A stretch of DNA of 64,000 nt from Lacrimispora xylanisolvens. GTDB lineage: Bacteria; Bacillota; Clostridia; Lachnospirales; Lachnospiraceae. A model generated the notes under the pieces. That model did no database searches, was not told the DNA's origin, and saw only the letters and a list, made by a program, of their open reading frames with translations. The position numbers were made by a program, and so were the translations under genes. Location: contig CP070896.1 in NCBI GenBank assembly GCA_017084465.1, forward strand, positions 5,507,501-5,571,500, read 5' to 3'. This document shows, in pieces, positions 1-8,049 of the stretch (position 1 is its first letter; each line of letters starts with the position of its first letter).

Positions 1-447
1 ATCAGAGTCTGGCAAGAGTAGCATAAGCCAAAACACTTCATCATTTTTAAACCACACTGTTTCTGATTTTGTGTTATACTGGCTATCACGCGGCCAATCG
101 TTATAATATGGATTTTCAGGAGCGGCTTTGTAGCGCAGCCCCTCTGCAATAAAGTCAAAATTTCCAAGCTTAATAAGCAGTTCCACATTCTTTCGTGTAT
201 CTCTGTCAGGAAAATCGTGGTCTGATAGATAGTATTTCCATAAAATTCTCAAATTCTCTTCCATAGAATTTTTCTCTTTCAGTAACTTAAAGTTATTATC
301 ATAACCTACTGCATGGTGAGAATCAATTAAAACTAAATAATCCTCCCTGCGCTTTTGAAGTTCCTCTTCACTCAGTGATGTTCCACAACTGGATAACATA
401 ATGGTAATAGTAATTGCAAATAATAAAAATATCACACTGCGTTTCAT
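1..447 (-). CDS. Putative lipoprotein, partial at window edge
   Basis: The minus-strand frame opens at ATG 447-445 after a GGGGTG ribosome binding site and stays open for 149 codons to base 1, so the C-terminus lies outside the window. The first 20 residues are a short basic start, a hydrophobic stretch and the lipobox LSSC followed by Gly, a typical type II (lipoprotein) signal with the Cys near residue 20. The rest is polar and rich in charged residues and aromatic Tyr/Trp. I recognise no domain. A surface-anchored lipoprotein is supported by the signal only; the function is unknown. Confidence 0.6.
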   Translation of the reverse strand, partial: MKRSVIFLLFAITITIMLSSCGTSLSEEELQKRREDYLVLIDSHHAVGYDNNFKLLKEKNSMEENLRILWKYYLSDHDFPDRDTRKNVELLIKLGNFDFIAEGLRYKAAPENPYYNDWPRDSQYNTKSETVWFKNDEVFWLMLLLPDSD

Positions 448-562
448 CTCATTTCACCCCGTATATAGAAATATTGTACGCCTAATATAAAAGTATCCGG
501 CGTTTAAATATTAATTGTATCATATATATTGCTATTAGCATATAATTTATAAAAAAAATTTA

Positions 563-591
563 TTGCATTAGGAACGAATGTTCTGTATACT
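563..591 (+). promoter_or_regulatory. Promoter of gapN
   Basis: TTGCAT at 563-568 and TATACT at 586-591 are separated by 17 bp, close to the sigma-A consensus. It lies about 90 bp upstream of the gapN start. A LexA-type box occupies the spacer. Confidence 0.65.
572..583. promoter_or_regulatory. Possible LexA (SOS) box in the gapN promoter spacer
   Basis: GAACGAATGTTC at 572-583 fits the Bacillus-type LexA consensus GAACRNRYGTTY exactly. It lies between the -35 and -10 boxes, where bound repressor would block RNA polymerase. The match is seen directly; binding is inferred. GapN is not a known SOS gene, so chance is a real alternative. Confidence 0.4.
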
Positions 592-680
592 GTTAGCATA
601 TAAAATCATTGGTATTTGATTTTATATTTTTGGTATATTATAGTCAGATGGTAATTATAAAGAAATGAGAGGAGAATCAT

Positions 681-2135
681 ATGGCTGGATTATGCAATGA
701 GAATCTTATATATAACAATTTAATCAATGGACAGTGGACAGAATCTGCATCAGGAGATGTCATTACCATAACATCACCTGCGGACGGTTCTTTCGTAGGT
801 AAGATACAGGCGATCAGTAAGGAAGAAGTAGATGAAATAGTCCGGTATTCCAAAGCAGGTCAATCCCAGTGGGGCACTGTACCCATATACGAAAAAGCAG
901 CAATTCTTTATAAAGCAGCAGCGCTTCTGGAGGAGCGGATAGAAGAAATATCAGATATCCTCATGATGGAGATTGCGAAAGATAAGAAATCTTCCGTATC
1001 AGAAGTCAAACGAACAGTGGACTTTTTACGTTTTACTGCAGATGCAGGGAAAAGTCTGGAAGGAATTGCAGTGAGCGGTGAGAATTTTCCAGGGGGCTCA
1101 CGAAATAAGATGTCCTATATAAAGAGAATTCCTCTTGGTACCGTATTAGCAATATCCCCCTTTAACTACCCAATTAATTTGTCTGCTTCCAAGATAGCAC
1201 CAGCATTAATGGGGGGCAATGCGGTCATATTGAAACCGGCAACACAGGGCGCCATCAGTGCACTTCACCTTGTAAAGGCGCTGCAGGATGCAGGACTTCC
1301 GGCAGGGGTGATGCAGACAGTAACTGGAAAAGGAAGTGAGATCGGCGATTACATTGTAACCCACCAGGGAATTGATTTTATTAATTTTACAGGCAGCACG
1401 GAGGTGGGCAGGCACATATCCCAAATTTCCTGTATGACACCCTTGCTTCTGGAACTTGGCGGTAAGGATGCGGCTCTTGTACTGGAAGATGCAGATTTGG
1501 AGTATGCGGCAGATAATATTGTGGAAGGCGCATTTTCCTATTCCGGACAGCGCTGTACAGCGGTGAAACGAATTATTACAACAGATAAAGTAGCAGACCA
1601 GTTAGTCACCATGTTAAAATCTAGAATTGAAAAATTATCCGTAGGAGATCCCAGAAATTCAGCGGTTGTAACGCCCCTCATTGATCAGAAAGCTGCGGAT
1701 TTTGCGGTATTTTTAACTCAGGATGCCATTGATAAAGGGGCTGATCTGATTGTGGGTAATAAAAGAGAGGGAAACCTGGTTTATCCCACCTTGTTAGATA
1801 AGGTGACAGTGGATATGGAAATCGCATGGAAAGAACCATTTTCGCCGATTCTGCCGATTATCCGGGTAAAGAATATGGATGAAGCAGTGGAAATCGCCAA
1901 CCGTTCTGAGTATGGTTTACAATCATCTGTATTTACAAAAGACATTAATAAAGCTTTTCTCATTGCTGAGAAATTAGAAGTGGGAACGGTACAGATTAAT
2001 AACAAGACAGAACGAGGACCAGATCATTTTCCGTTCCTGGGAGTAAAGGCTTCCGGTATGGGAACTCAGGGGGTAAGATATTCCATAGAAGCAATGACAA
2101 GACCAAAAGCTGTTACTATTAATGTCACACAATAA
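681..2135 (+). CDS. gapN: NADP-dependent glyceraldehyde-3-phosphate dehydrogenase (non-phosphorylating)
   Basis: A 484-residue aldehyde dehydrogenase superfamily protein that oxidises glyceraldehyde 3-phosphate directly to 3-phosphoglycerate, making NADPH in the cytosol without ATP. The catalytic Cys is C292 in SGQRCTAVKR and the general base is E258 in LLELGGKD. The cofactor region includes ISPFNYP near 158-164 and FTGSTEVG near 236-243. The C-terminal FPFLGVKASGMGTQGVRYS is typical of GapN rather than generic aldehyde dehydrogenases, and the length matches the family (about 475). The start follows an AGAGGAG ribosome binding site. The gene is monocistronic with its own promoter and terminator. 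A possible LexA box in the promoter is the only odd feature. Confidence 0.9.
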   Translation: MAGLCNENLIYNNLINGQWTESASGDVITITSPADGSFVGKIQAISKEEVDEIVRYSKAGQSQWGTVPIYEKAAILYKAAALLEERIEEISDILMMEIAKDKKSSVSEVKRTVDFLRFTADAGKSLEGIAVSGENFPGGSRNKMSYIKRIPLGTVLAISPFNYPINLSASKIAPALMGGNAVILKPATQGAISALHLVKALQDAGLPAGVMQTVTGKGSEIGDYIVTHQGIDFINFTGSTEVGRHISQISCMTPLLLELGGKDAALVLEDADLEYAADNIVEGAFSYSGQRCTAVKRIITTDKVADQLVTMLKSRIEKLSVGDPRNSAVVTPLIDQKAADFAVFLTQDAIDKGADLIVGNKREGNLVYPTLLDKVTVDMEIAWKEPFSPILPIIRVKNMDEAVEIANRSEYGLQSSVFTKDINKAFLIAEKLEVGTVQINNKTERGPDHFPFLGVKASGMGTQGVRYSIEAMTRPKAVTINVTQ

Positions 2136-2148
2136 TTCCATAATACTG

Positions 2149-2185
2149 CAGCCTGCCTGGTTCAACCGGGCAGGCTGTAATTTTA
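2149..2185 (+). terminator. Rho-independent terminator of gapN
   Basis: CAGCCTGCC pairs with GGCAGGCTG (2149-2177), followed by a T-rich tail. The convergent cupin gene ends at 2204, so the hairpin may serve both strands. Confidence 0.75.
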
Positions 2186-2203
2186 TGTCTCATAAGAACC
2201 GGA

Positions 2204-2669
2204 TTAGCTTTCATCGTTTTGAATGCTGTCGGCCTTGGTTGGATGTACGGTGCCCCATTCGTAGTGAGGGGGAGCATAAACAGAAGTCATTCTAAGGGGC
2301 TGGTTTCCAATATTAACAATATTGTGCCAGATGCCTGCAGGAACAAATATGCTGTAATTGTCAAATACCAGGTATTGGGAGTCCATGGAAAGCTTTGAAG
2401 TTCCAAGTTGAACCAGGCCCAGGCCTTCCTCCACTCTCAAAAAACTGGTCAAGATCCGAATGGACTTCCAGACCCACAACCCCTTTCACTGGTATGTTCA
2501 TCAGTGTGACCTGAAGATGGTCTCCGGTCCACAATGTGGTGCGAAAATTGTCATTTTGTCTGGCTGCTTTTTGCATGTCAATAATAAATGGGTTTGGTCC
2601 GAAATCCGAAGGAAATTCCGGCAGATTCGTCATTTCAGAATCGAATTCGGTCTTGTCATTTTCAAACAT
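2204..2669 (-). CDS. Cupin domain protein (one frameshift)
   Basis: Restored length is about 154 residues, a small single-domain cupin. The first half runs from ATG 2669 to about 2445 and the second from about 2438 to 2204. The break is at an A6 run on the plus strand (2439-2444); removing one base joins DLDQF to LRVEEGLG and gives an exact codon number. Cupin motif 1 is G-(x)-EVHSDLDQFLRVEEG with the metal-ligand pattern His/Asp/Glu, and motif 2 is FVPAGIWHNIVNIG with the last His. The family binds a metal in a beta-barrel and includes sugar isomerases and storage-type proteins; the substrate cannot be told. GGTGA 8 bases upstream supports the start at 2669. The break is most likely a sequencing error. 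Confidence 0.75.
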
Positions 2670-2799
2670 AGCATCATTCACCGATATAATTGTTTCTATT
2701 ATTATATGAGCTGTAAAATAGGAGTGATACCGTTTTTGGTGATATTTGGAAAAAATATGACTTAATAAACGAACCTTTGTAATCGAACAAGTAAACCTT

Positions 2800-2837
2800 T
2801 TGACAAAATACGCCATTATATGATATTGTTGTATAAT
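2800..2837 (+). promoter_or_regulatory. Promoter region of the receiver-CheX gene
   Basis: TTGACA (2800-2805) has GATATT 16 bp downstream (2822-2827). A second -10-like TATAAT lies at 2832-2837. Either could start the transcript for the gene at 2881. The 2670-2880 gap holds nothing else that I can see. Confidence 0.5.
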
Positions 2838-2880
2838 ACAAAAGGTAATAATCATTATTAATTACAGGAGGCTTTATTCT

Positions 2881-3744
2881 ATGGCGGGTACAAAAGTTGT
2901 TATAGTTGATGATTCTCCCTTCTCTATCGCGTTTATCAAAGGAATTCTTGTTAGAAACGGTCTTGAAGTAGTTGGAGAAGCAGGGACACTGGAAGAAGTA
3001 AAACAGGTGATAAAGGAAACAAAGCCTCAGCTTGTGACGATGGACATGACACTGCCTGGAACCGATGGATTGGAGTGCACCCGTGCAATTCATGAAATTG
3101 ACAGAAACATTAAAGTTATTGTTATCAGTTCCATGATGGATGATGAAATTGTGAAAGAAGCAAAAGAGAACAAGGTTTCAGCTTACGTTCAGAAACCAAT
3201 TGATGAAGAGGAGCTGATGACTGCGGTAAACCGTGTTATGTCATCGGAAGAGCTGTTTCGCTTTTTATCAAGTGAGTATATTAAGATTTTTAAAGAAGCA
3301 CTTCTTGACGGAACAAACAAACTTACAAAGTCGCTGATCCAGTATAAGGATGAACATGTCTGCAGCAAGGAATTCCAATCTGAAGGTCTGGCAGTTATTG
3401 TAGGTATCATCGGTAAATTTTCCGGAAGAATGCTGATTGATGTAAAGATGGAAACAGCTTATAGACTGACTGCTTCCATAATGAAAAGAGAGGCTACGGG
3501 CATTGATGAAGTGCTTGCAGTACTTGGAGAGTTTACTAACATTGTATCCGGAAACGCCTGCTCTATCATAAACAGAATGAATAAGGCCTATGGACTCAGG
3601 GTGGCACCACCGACTATCATGCATGGTGAAAGTATCCATATTACTGCCCCTGGATATACAACAACAAACATACTGGCAGATTCCGATTTTGGAGAGATTT
3701 TGTTAAATATAGGTTTTCAAAGGGGTGATGATCAGTGGATGTAA
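2881..3744 (+). CDS. Response-regulator receiver fused to a CheX/CheC-type domain
   Basis: A 287-residue cytosolic protein. Residues 1-120 are a CheY-like receiver: acidic pair D10-D11, phosphoacceptor D55 in TMDMTLPG, Ser/Thr switch in VISSM, and Lys in VQKPID. Residues about 140-285 form a CheX/CheC-like domain with the E-x2-N signature in GEFTNIVSGN. CheX and CheC are aspartyl-phosphate phosphatases for CheY-P. Fusion to a receiver suggests a phosphatase that is switched by, or acts on, its own receiver; this is inference. A second CheX overlaps its end by 10 bases, so the two are translationally coupled. No flagellar or other chemotaxis genes are nearby, so control of a process other than swimming is possible. 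Confidence 0.8.
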   Translation: MAGTKVVIVDDSPFSIAFIKGILVRNGLEVVGEAGTLEEVKQVIKETKPQLVTMDMTLPGTDGLECTRAIHEIDRNIKVIVISSMMDDEIVKEAKENKVSAYVQKPIDEEELMTAVNRVMSSEELFRFLSSEYIKIFKEALLDGTNKLTKSLIQYKDEHVCSKEFQSEGLAVIVGIIGKFSGRMLIDVKMETAYRLTASIMKREATGIDEVLAVLGEFTNIVSGNACSIINRMNKAYGLRVAPPTIMHGESIHITAPGYTTTNILADSDFGEILLNIGFQRGDDQWM

Positions 3745-4193
3745 AATACATAAATCCTTTTATTGAAGCATTTCTATCTGTTATGCCGCAGCTGGGATTT
3801 GAAAAAGTTGAAAAAACCAATTTAAGCCTGAAAGATTGCAATCTGACTTATACGGGAGTCATTATGACAGTTGGTATTGTAGGCGAGATAAAAGGAAATG
3901 TTGTCTATTATCTGGATCTGGAGAGTGCAAAAAAAGTTGCATCTACGATGATGATGGGTATGCCGGTGGATGATTTTAATGAAATGGCTCAGAGTGCAAT
4001 TTCAGAACTGGCCAATATGCTGACTGCCAACGCTGCCACTTTTTTTTCCAACATTGGTATTACGGTAGATATCTCAACTCCTACGCTGCTTTATGGTGAT
4101 CAGGTTTCTGTGAAGATGAATTCCAGTCAGATTCTCTGCATTCAGTTGCTGGCAGATAATATTCCAGTTGATATTAATATTGCATTTTCATAA
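3735..4193 (+). CDS. CheX-like CheY-P phosphatase
   Basis: A 152-residue stand-alone CheX-family protein that starts with GTG at 3735, inside the end of the preceding gene; AGGGGTG at 3720-3726 is the ribosome binding site. The conserved E-x2-N catalytic motif is present in SELANMLTANA (about residues 90-100). The family forms dimers that dephosphorylate CheY-P. The natural partner would be the receiver-CheX protein encoded just upstream, forming a two-gene phospho-relay module. A hairpin terminator follows directly. Confidence 0.8.
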   Translation: MDVKYINPFIEAFLSVMPQLGFEKVEKTNLSLKDCNLTYTGVIMTVGIVGEIKGNVVYYLDLESAKKVASTMMMGMPVDDFNEMAQSAISELANMLTANAATFFSNIGITVDISTPTLLYGDQVSVKMNSSQILCIQLLADNIPVDINIAFS

Positions 4194-4205
4194 AGTAATT
4201 GATAA

Positions 4206-4246
4206 GACCTGTGAATGAGGAAGATTCCGCATTCACAGGTCTTTTT
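4206..4246. terminator. Terminator between convergent cheX-like gene and S8 protease gene
   Basis: GACCTGTGAATG (4206-4217) pairs with CATTCACAGGTC (4230-4241), followed by TTTTT. The downstream gene on the other strand ends at 4250, so it may stop transcription from both sides. Confidence 0.8.
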
Positions 4247-4249
4247 CTA

Positions 4250-5926
4250 TCAGGTAAAAGTAGAGATCTGTTCAAAAAAATGATGCATGTCTATTCTGCC
4301 ATATCCCCATATGTTATTTGGATAGAAGTAAGCGTTATCCCGTTTTGCACCGCGTATTATCATGCGGTTTGCCTTCACTCCGGTGATGGGAGTATGGTTG
4401 CCTCTGACAAATCCCCATTCCATTATCATTGCAGCAGCACCCGCGGCATGAGCGGCTGCAGCGCCGGTGCCAGTAAGCGTACCGTACCGGTTTTCCGGCA
4501 GAGCGCAGGGAATTTTAAAACCAGGAGCAGAAACATCTGGAACAATCTCACCAAACCGGGAGAATCCTCTGCCGGACTCCTCAAGAAAACAGTTGTCAAG
4601 TTGATTATAAGCCGCTACTGTCAGGGGAACACGTGCATCACCCGGGGAGGTAATGGTTGTATTTGGATCTGATTGATAAAAGAAGGTATCAGCAGAAATA
4701 AGGTTTCCCGAAGGGAGCCAGCAGTGGAAGGAAAAGGGCTCATCTCCTTCGCTTTTAACCCTGCAGTGCCAGATACCGGGTAATGGATTATTGAAACGTA
4801 CCAGAATCATCTGATCTCCTGTAGACCCTTCCAGAATAATATTATTGATTAAGACAGAACTCTGTCCCTGCAACAGATCAAAGGTCTGACAGGTATTAAT
4901 GGAAGTATAGTGACTGCTTACTATTTCACAATCCGGAGAGTAAAGCTCAAGGGTGATCCGCCCCGCTGGGAATGGCCAGATTTCCATGGAGAACATTTGG
5001 TCCTCTATTCCTACTTTTAGATCAAAGCTGCTGTAAAAAGGCGGTATGTGAGAATAACAATAATAATGCCGTTTAAGGGCTGCTTCGTTGCCTGCTGCAA
5101 TAACAGTACCAATACGTGGTTGTCTGGTCAGCTGGTCTAAATAAGAACCAAGGGGGCCTCGCCCATCATGTCCCCCCTGGCTGCTGCCCATACAGATACA
5201 AAGAATCAGAGGCCGGTTTAACTGTTCCGACACGCCCAGAAGATATCGGATACCAAGCATGATATCAGATTCCTGATAACACAGGGAATGTTCCGGAATA
5301 AAGTAAATCTGCTTTAAATTATCTTTTGCTTCTTTTAATTTTACAACAGCCAGCTTACTCTGAGGTACAATTCCTATGAAAGAATTTTCCTCATTATGGC
5401 TTCCTGATATGATACTGGAAATGGCAGTACCGTGTCCGACTGTATCCACTTCAGGGACAATATTTAATGGAAGAGGAGATTTTAAAGCGGTATTAATATG
5501 ATTCTTTGTATATTCAGAGCCGAAGGCAAAACCAGTGGGAGGCTTGCCGGTCTGGTCAGTCTGGTCCCAGATTGAAAGTATTCGGGTTGTTCCATCGTGA
5601 TTTTGAAAAGCAGGGTGGGAATAATCAATGCCTGTGTCTATGATACCAATTACAATTCCAAGCCCCATATAATTGGAAAGAAGCTGGTCGGCAAGGGCGG
5701 CACTGTCGGGAGGATCCGTGTATATGGCGGAAGTCAGTGTAAAAATAGAAGGAAAATTTTCGTATGGATGTAAGCCTAAGTCGCAGGCCTGCATATTTTT
5801 TTTTGCCAGATGAAGCAGAGAAAAATCACTGTTTAATTTTGTGACATTTTCTGAAAAGTCATTAGAAGGGATCAGGGAGTTGCTGATGATAAAGTCGTAA
5901 TAATCATTATCCAGTATTTTATTCAT
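4250..5926 (-). CDS. S8 subtilisin-like protein with Ser-to-Gly active site (predicted pseudoprotease)
   Basis: A 558-residue protein of the clostridial subtilase group that includes the Csp germination proteins. The catalytic Asp is D97 in IIDTGIDYSHP, the His is H165 in DTVGHGTAIS, and the oxyanion Asn is N280 in IAAGNE. At the nucleophile site, normally GTSxAAPH, the sequence reads GTGAAAAH, so Ser is replaced by Gly at 488 (codon GGC at 4465-4463, minus strand). A large insert of about 150 residues (300-450) sits between the oxyanion Asn and this site, as in the Csp-type subfamily. There is no obvious signal peptide. C. difficile CspC is a known pseudoprotease of this group that acts in spore germination, so a sensing or scaffold role is possible here. 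The start follows AGAAAGGCAGG. Confidence 0.8.
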   Translation of the reverse strand: MNKILDNDYYDFIISNSLIPSNDFSENVTKLNSDFSLLHLAKKNMQACDLGLHPYENFPSIFTLTSAIYTDPPDSAALADQLLSNYMGLGIVIGIIDTGIDYSHPAFQNHDGTTRILSIWDQTDQTGKPPTGFAFGSEYTKNHINTALKSPLPLNIVPEVDTVGHGTAISSIISGSHNEENSFIGIVPQSKLAVVKLKEAKDNLKQIYFIPEHSLCYQESDIMLGIRYLLGVSEQLNRPLILCICMGSSQGGHDGRGPLGSYLDQLTRQPRIGTVIAAGNEAALKRHYYCYSHIPPFYSSFDLKVGIEDQMFSMEIWPFPAGRITLELYSPDCEIVSSHYTSINTCQTFDLLQGQSSVLINNIILEGSTGDQMILVRFNNPLPGIWHCRVKSEGDEPFSFHCWLPSGNLISADTFFYQSDPNTTITSPGDARVPLTVAAYNQLDNCFLEESGRGFSRFGEIVPDVSAPGFKIPCALPENRYGTLTGTGAAAAHAAGAAAMIMEWGFVRGNHTPITGVKANRMIIRGAKRDNAYFYPNNIWGYGRIDMHHFFEQISTFT

Positions 5927-6059
5927 GACAAGCCTGCCTTTCTATATACAGTATATAACCATTTTATGCCAATGGAGTAACCTAATACCTAACAAATGGC
6001 GGAATACAGGAAATAGCAAAAAATACATAGAAAAACAGCAATAAAGAGACAAAACCACA

Positions 6060-6114
6060 TTGACAATTAGTCAGTACTGAGTATAATGATAATTATAAAT
6101 AGTCAGTACTGACT
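6060..6114 (+). promoter_or_regulatory. padR promoter with two palindromic operators
   Basis: TTGACA (6060-6065) and TATAAT (6082-6087) are 16 bp apart, a near-perfect promoter. TAGTCAGTACTGA (6068-6080) fills the spacer and a second copy, the perfect palindrome AGTCAGTACTGACT (6101-6114), lies just downstream. This layout is typical of autoregulation by the PadR protein encoded immediately after. Confidence 0.8.
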
Positions 6115-6135
6115 AAAAAAAGGAGCAAAATTCTT

Positions 6136-6699
6136 ATGATACCACTATATATACTTGGAATATTACTGCGCTTTGGACCGCAGCACGGCTACCAGATTAA
6201 AAAAATTATGGAAGAGCAGCTGGAGGATTTTACTAAGATCAAATTACCGAATGTTTATTACCATCTTGAGAAGATGGAGGTTTCCGGTACTTTAACAGCC
6301 ATCAGAGATAAGCAAAGTACCAGACCTGAAAAAACTGTTTACTTTGTGGGAGAGAGTGGAGCAGAAAAATTTAAGGAGTTGCTAAAGCAGACTCTGGACA
6401 TGAGTTACCGTCCGGTTTTTGACGCTGACGCAGCATTCTATTTTTCTGAATATCTGATTGCTTCTGACTTTTTACAGAGCCTGAATCTTCATATCAGCAA
6501 GTTGAAACAAATAATGATGAAAATTGAAGAACACAGAACAGAGATGGAAAAAGTAATACCGGAAGAAATGAAGATTTATGCTGATATTATATTTAATCAC
6601 CATCTGATGCATTACAAGGCTGAGCTAAGCTGGGCAGAAGAATCCATAGATGCGATTGGGAAGAAAGGAGCAGGTTATGACAGCGGCAAGAATAATTGA
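6136..6699 (+). CDS. PadR-family transcriptional regulator
   Basis: A 187-residue repressor. The N-terminal winged helix (residues about 5-75) has the PadR hallmarks GPQHGYQIKK and NVYYHLEKME, and RPEKTVYFVGESG forms the wing. The C-terminal half is helical and would give dimerisation and ligand response. AAAAAAAGGAGC upstream supports the start. Two AGTCAGTACTGA operators in its own promoter imply autoregulation. The methyltransferase gene overlaps its 3' end by 23 bases, so both form one operon and the ligand is probably linked to the methyltransferase substrate. Confidence 0.85.
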   Translation: MIPLYILGILLRFGPQHGYQIKKIMEEQLEDFTKIKLPNVYYHLEKMEVSGTLTAIRDKQSTRPEKTVYFVGESGAEKFKELLKQTLDMSYRPVFDADAAFYFSEYLIASDFLQSLNLHISKLKQIMMKIEEHRTEMEKVIPEEMKIYADIIFNHHLMHYKAELSWAEESIDAIGKKGAGYDSGKNN

Positions 6700-7330
6700 A
6701 ACCAATGAGGGGATCCAGAGTGAAGTAACAGCAGAGATATTCGATGAGTTTGCAAAAGGTATGAGGGATAAGGGCTGGAATGGAGTGGCTGAGATGATAG
6801 CTTCCGGGATCAATGGGGGAGATATACTGGAAATAGGCCCCGGCCCTGGATACGTTGGCCTGGAGCTGGCGAAACAGGTAAATCCAAGAACATTTACTGG
6901 CTGTGAGATCAGCCCTGCCATGATCCGTATTGCAGAGAAAAATGCCAGGGAATATGAAATTCCGGCTCGCTATGTACAGGGCAATGGAATGAATATGCCT
7001 TTTGAGGAGGCAGCATTTGATGGTGTAATATCCAATGGATCCCTCCATGAGTGGGAAAATCCGGTTATGGTTTTTAACGAGATTTACCGGGTTCTGCGCA
7101 CAGGAGGAAGATATTGTATTACAGATTTAAGACGGGATATTGGTTATTTTAAAAAATATATGATATATTTCAGTACAAAGCCCAAAGAATTAAGACCGGG
7201 ATTTCTTTCCTCCCTGTATGCCTCTTATACCCTGGAAGAGATAGAGAAACTTCTTAACAGCAGCAAGCTTAAAGGTGGAGTGGTGATAAAGGATTTTATG
7301 GGGTTACGTATAACCGGTGAGAAGCTCTAG
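6677..7330 (+). CDS. Class I SAM-dependent methyltransferase
   Basis: A 217-residue cytosolic methyltransferase of the UbiE/Methyltransf_11 type. Motif I for S-adenosylmethionine binding is ILEIGPGPGYVG near residues 50-60, followed by CEISPAMI and the later motif FDGVISNGSLHEW near 115-125. ATG 6677 is chosen because AAAGGAG lies just upstream. An in-frame reading upstream exists but lacks a ribosome binding site. Translation is coupled to padR. The acceptor molecule cannot be inferred. Confidence 0.85.
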   Translation: MTAARIIETNEGIQSEVTAEIFDEFAKGMRDKGWNGVAEMIASGINGGDILEIGPGPGYVGLELAKQVNPRTFTGCEISPAMIRIAEKNAREYEIPARYVQGNGMNMPFEEAAFDGVISNGSLHEWENPVMVFNEIYRVLRTGGRYCITDLRRDIGYFKKYMIYFSTKPKELRPGFLSSLYASYTLEEIEKLLNSSKLKGGVVIKDFMGLRITGEKL

Positions 7331-7373
7331 CGGGTTCCATTTAAATCATATAATTATTTTTACAATAAAATTG

Positions 7374-7417
7374 TTGACAAGAGATGAAAAAAGGATTATA
7401 TTGAGTACGCACTCAAT
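7374..7417 (+). promoter_or_regulatory. tetR promoter with palindromic operator
   Basis: TTGACA (7374-7379) and TATATT (7397-7402) have a 17-bp spacer. The palindrome ATTGAGTACGCACTCAAT (7400-7417) overlaps the -10 box and start site, a classical TetR-family operator position. Confidence 0.8.
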
Positions 7418-7435
7418 GAGTTGGTGGTCATTAAT

Positions 7436-8035
7436 ATGAAATCAAAAAGACAGATACAAAAAGAAAGTACCAGGCAGAAAATTATTGATACTGCATACCG
7501 GATCTATGCAACGGAAGGTTTCTCCGCTTCAACAGCGAAAATTGCCAAAGAGGCCGGGGTCTCACATGGAACTGTTTTTGCCCATTTCCAGTCTCTGAAT
7601 GATTTACTGGAGTGCATCATTGGTGATTTTCAGCTCAGCCTTGCTGCTGAATTTCACGATATGGGAGAATCCAGTGCCAGTGCCAGTGCCAGTGCCAGTG
7701 TCAGTGGTTTTCTGGATGCACATTTAAAGATTCTCATTGATCATGAGGAGTTTTATCTGCGCCTGATTACGGAGAGAAGCCTTTTGCCAGAAGAGGTACA
7801 GTATATGTATGCGGATAATCAGTCCACAATTGCCCATCATTTCAATCTCCTGTTATCAAGGGAGATAAAGAATGGAATTGTAAAAGAGGTTCCTGTCCAT
7901 ATGCTTTTTAATACCTGGCTTGGCATGATCCATTATTATTTATGGAATAAGGATTTCTTTTCCCCGGACGAACCGGTCTTAGCCCGCTATGCAGGAGAAT
8001 TAAAACACACATTTATAAGTCTGATTACGAAATAG
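7436..8035 (+). CDS. TetR/AcrR-family regulator
   Basis: A 199-residue repressor. The N-terminal helix-turn-helix (residues about 8-55) includes ASTAKIAKEAGVSHGTVFAHF. The remaining helical part is the ligand and dimer domain. ATG 7436 is preferred over an upstream TTG at 7421 because GGTGG sits at the right distance. A run of alternating Ser and Ala near residues 80-90 is encoded by a GCCAGT tandem repeat (7671-7706) and lies in a loop after helix 4. The gene heads an operon with a zinc-ribbon protein and an AhpD-like protein and is probably autoregulated through the palindrome at 7400. Confidence 0.85.
   Translation: MKSKRQIQKESTRQKIIDTAYRIYATEGFSASTAKIAKEAGVSHGTVFAHFQSLNDLLECIIGDFQLSLAAEFHDMGESSASASASASVSGFLDAHLKILIDHEEFYLRLITERSLLPEEVQYMYADNQSTIAHHFNLLLSREIKNGIVKEVPVHMLFNTWLGMIHYYLWNKDFFSPDEPVLARYAGELKHTFISLITK
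7671..7706 (+). repeat. Hexanucleotide tandem repeat within the tetR gene
   Basis: Five to six copies of CCAGTG/GCCAGT in tandem, the last copy carrying a T instead of C. Because the unit is six bases, copy-number change would add or remove Ser-Ala pairs without breaking the frame. Confidence 0.85.
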
Positions 8036-8049
8036 AGGAGGAGAGCGAT

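Noticed and set aside
2460..2765. Plus-strand frame opposite the cupin gene
   Set aside because: The minus-strand cupin motifs explain this region; the plus frame has no ribosome binding site or motifs.
4199..4672. Plus-strand open frame opposite the S8 gene
   Set aside because: It is antisense to a well-supported gene, has no family features, and overlaps a terminator.
7671..7706. CRISPR or mobile repeat
   Set aside because: The units are six bases, contiguous and in frame inside a regulator gene; no CRISPR array or cas gene is present in the window.
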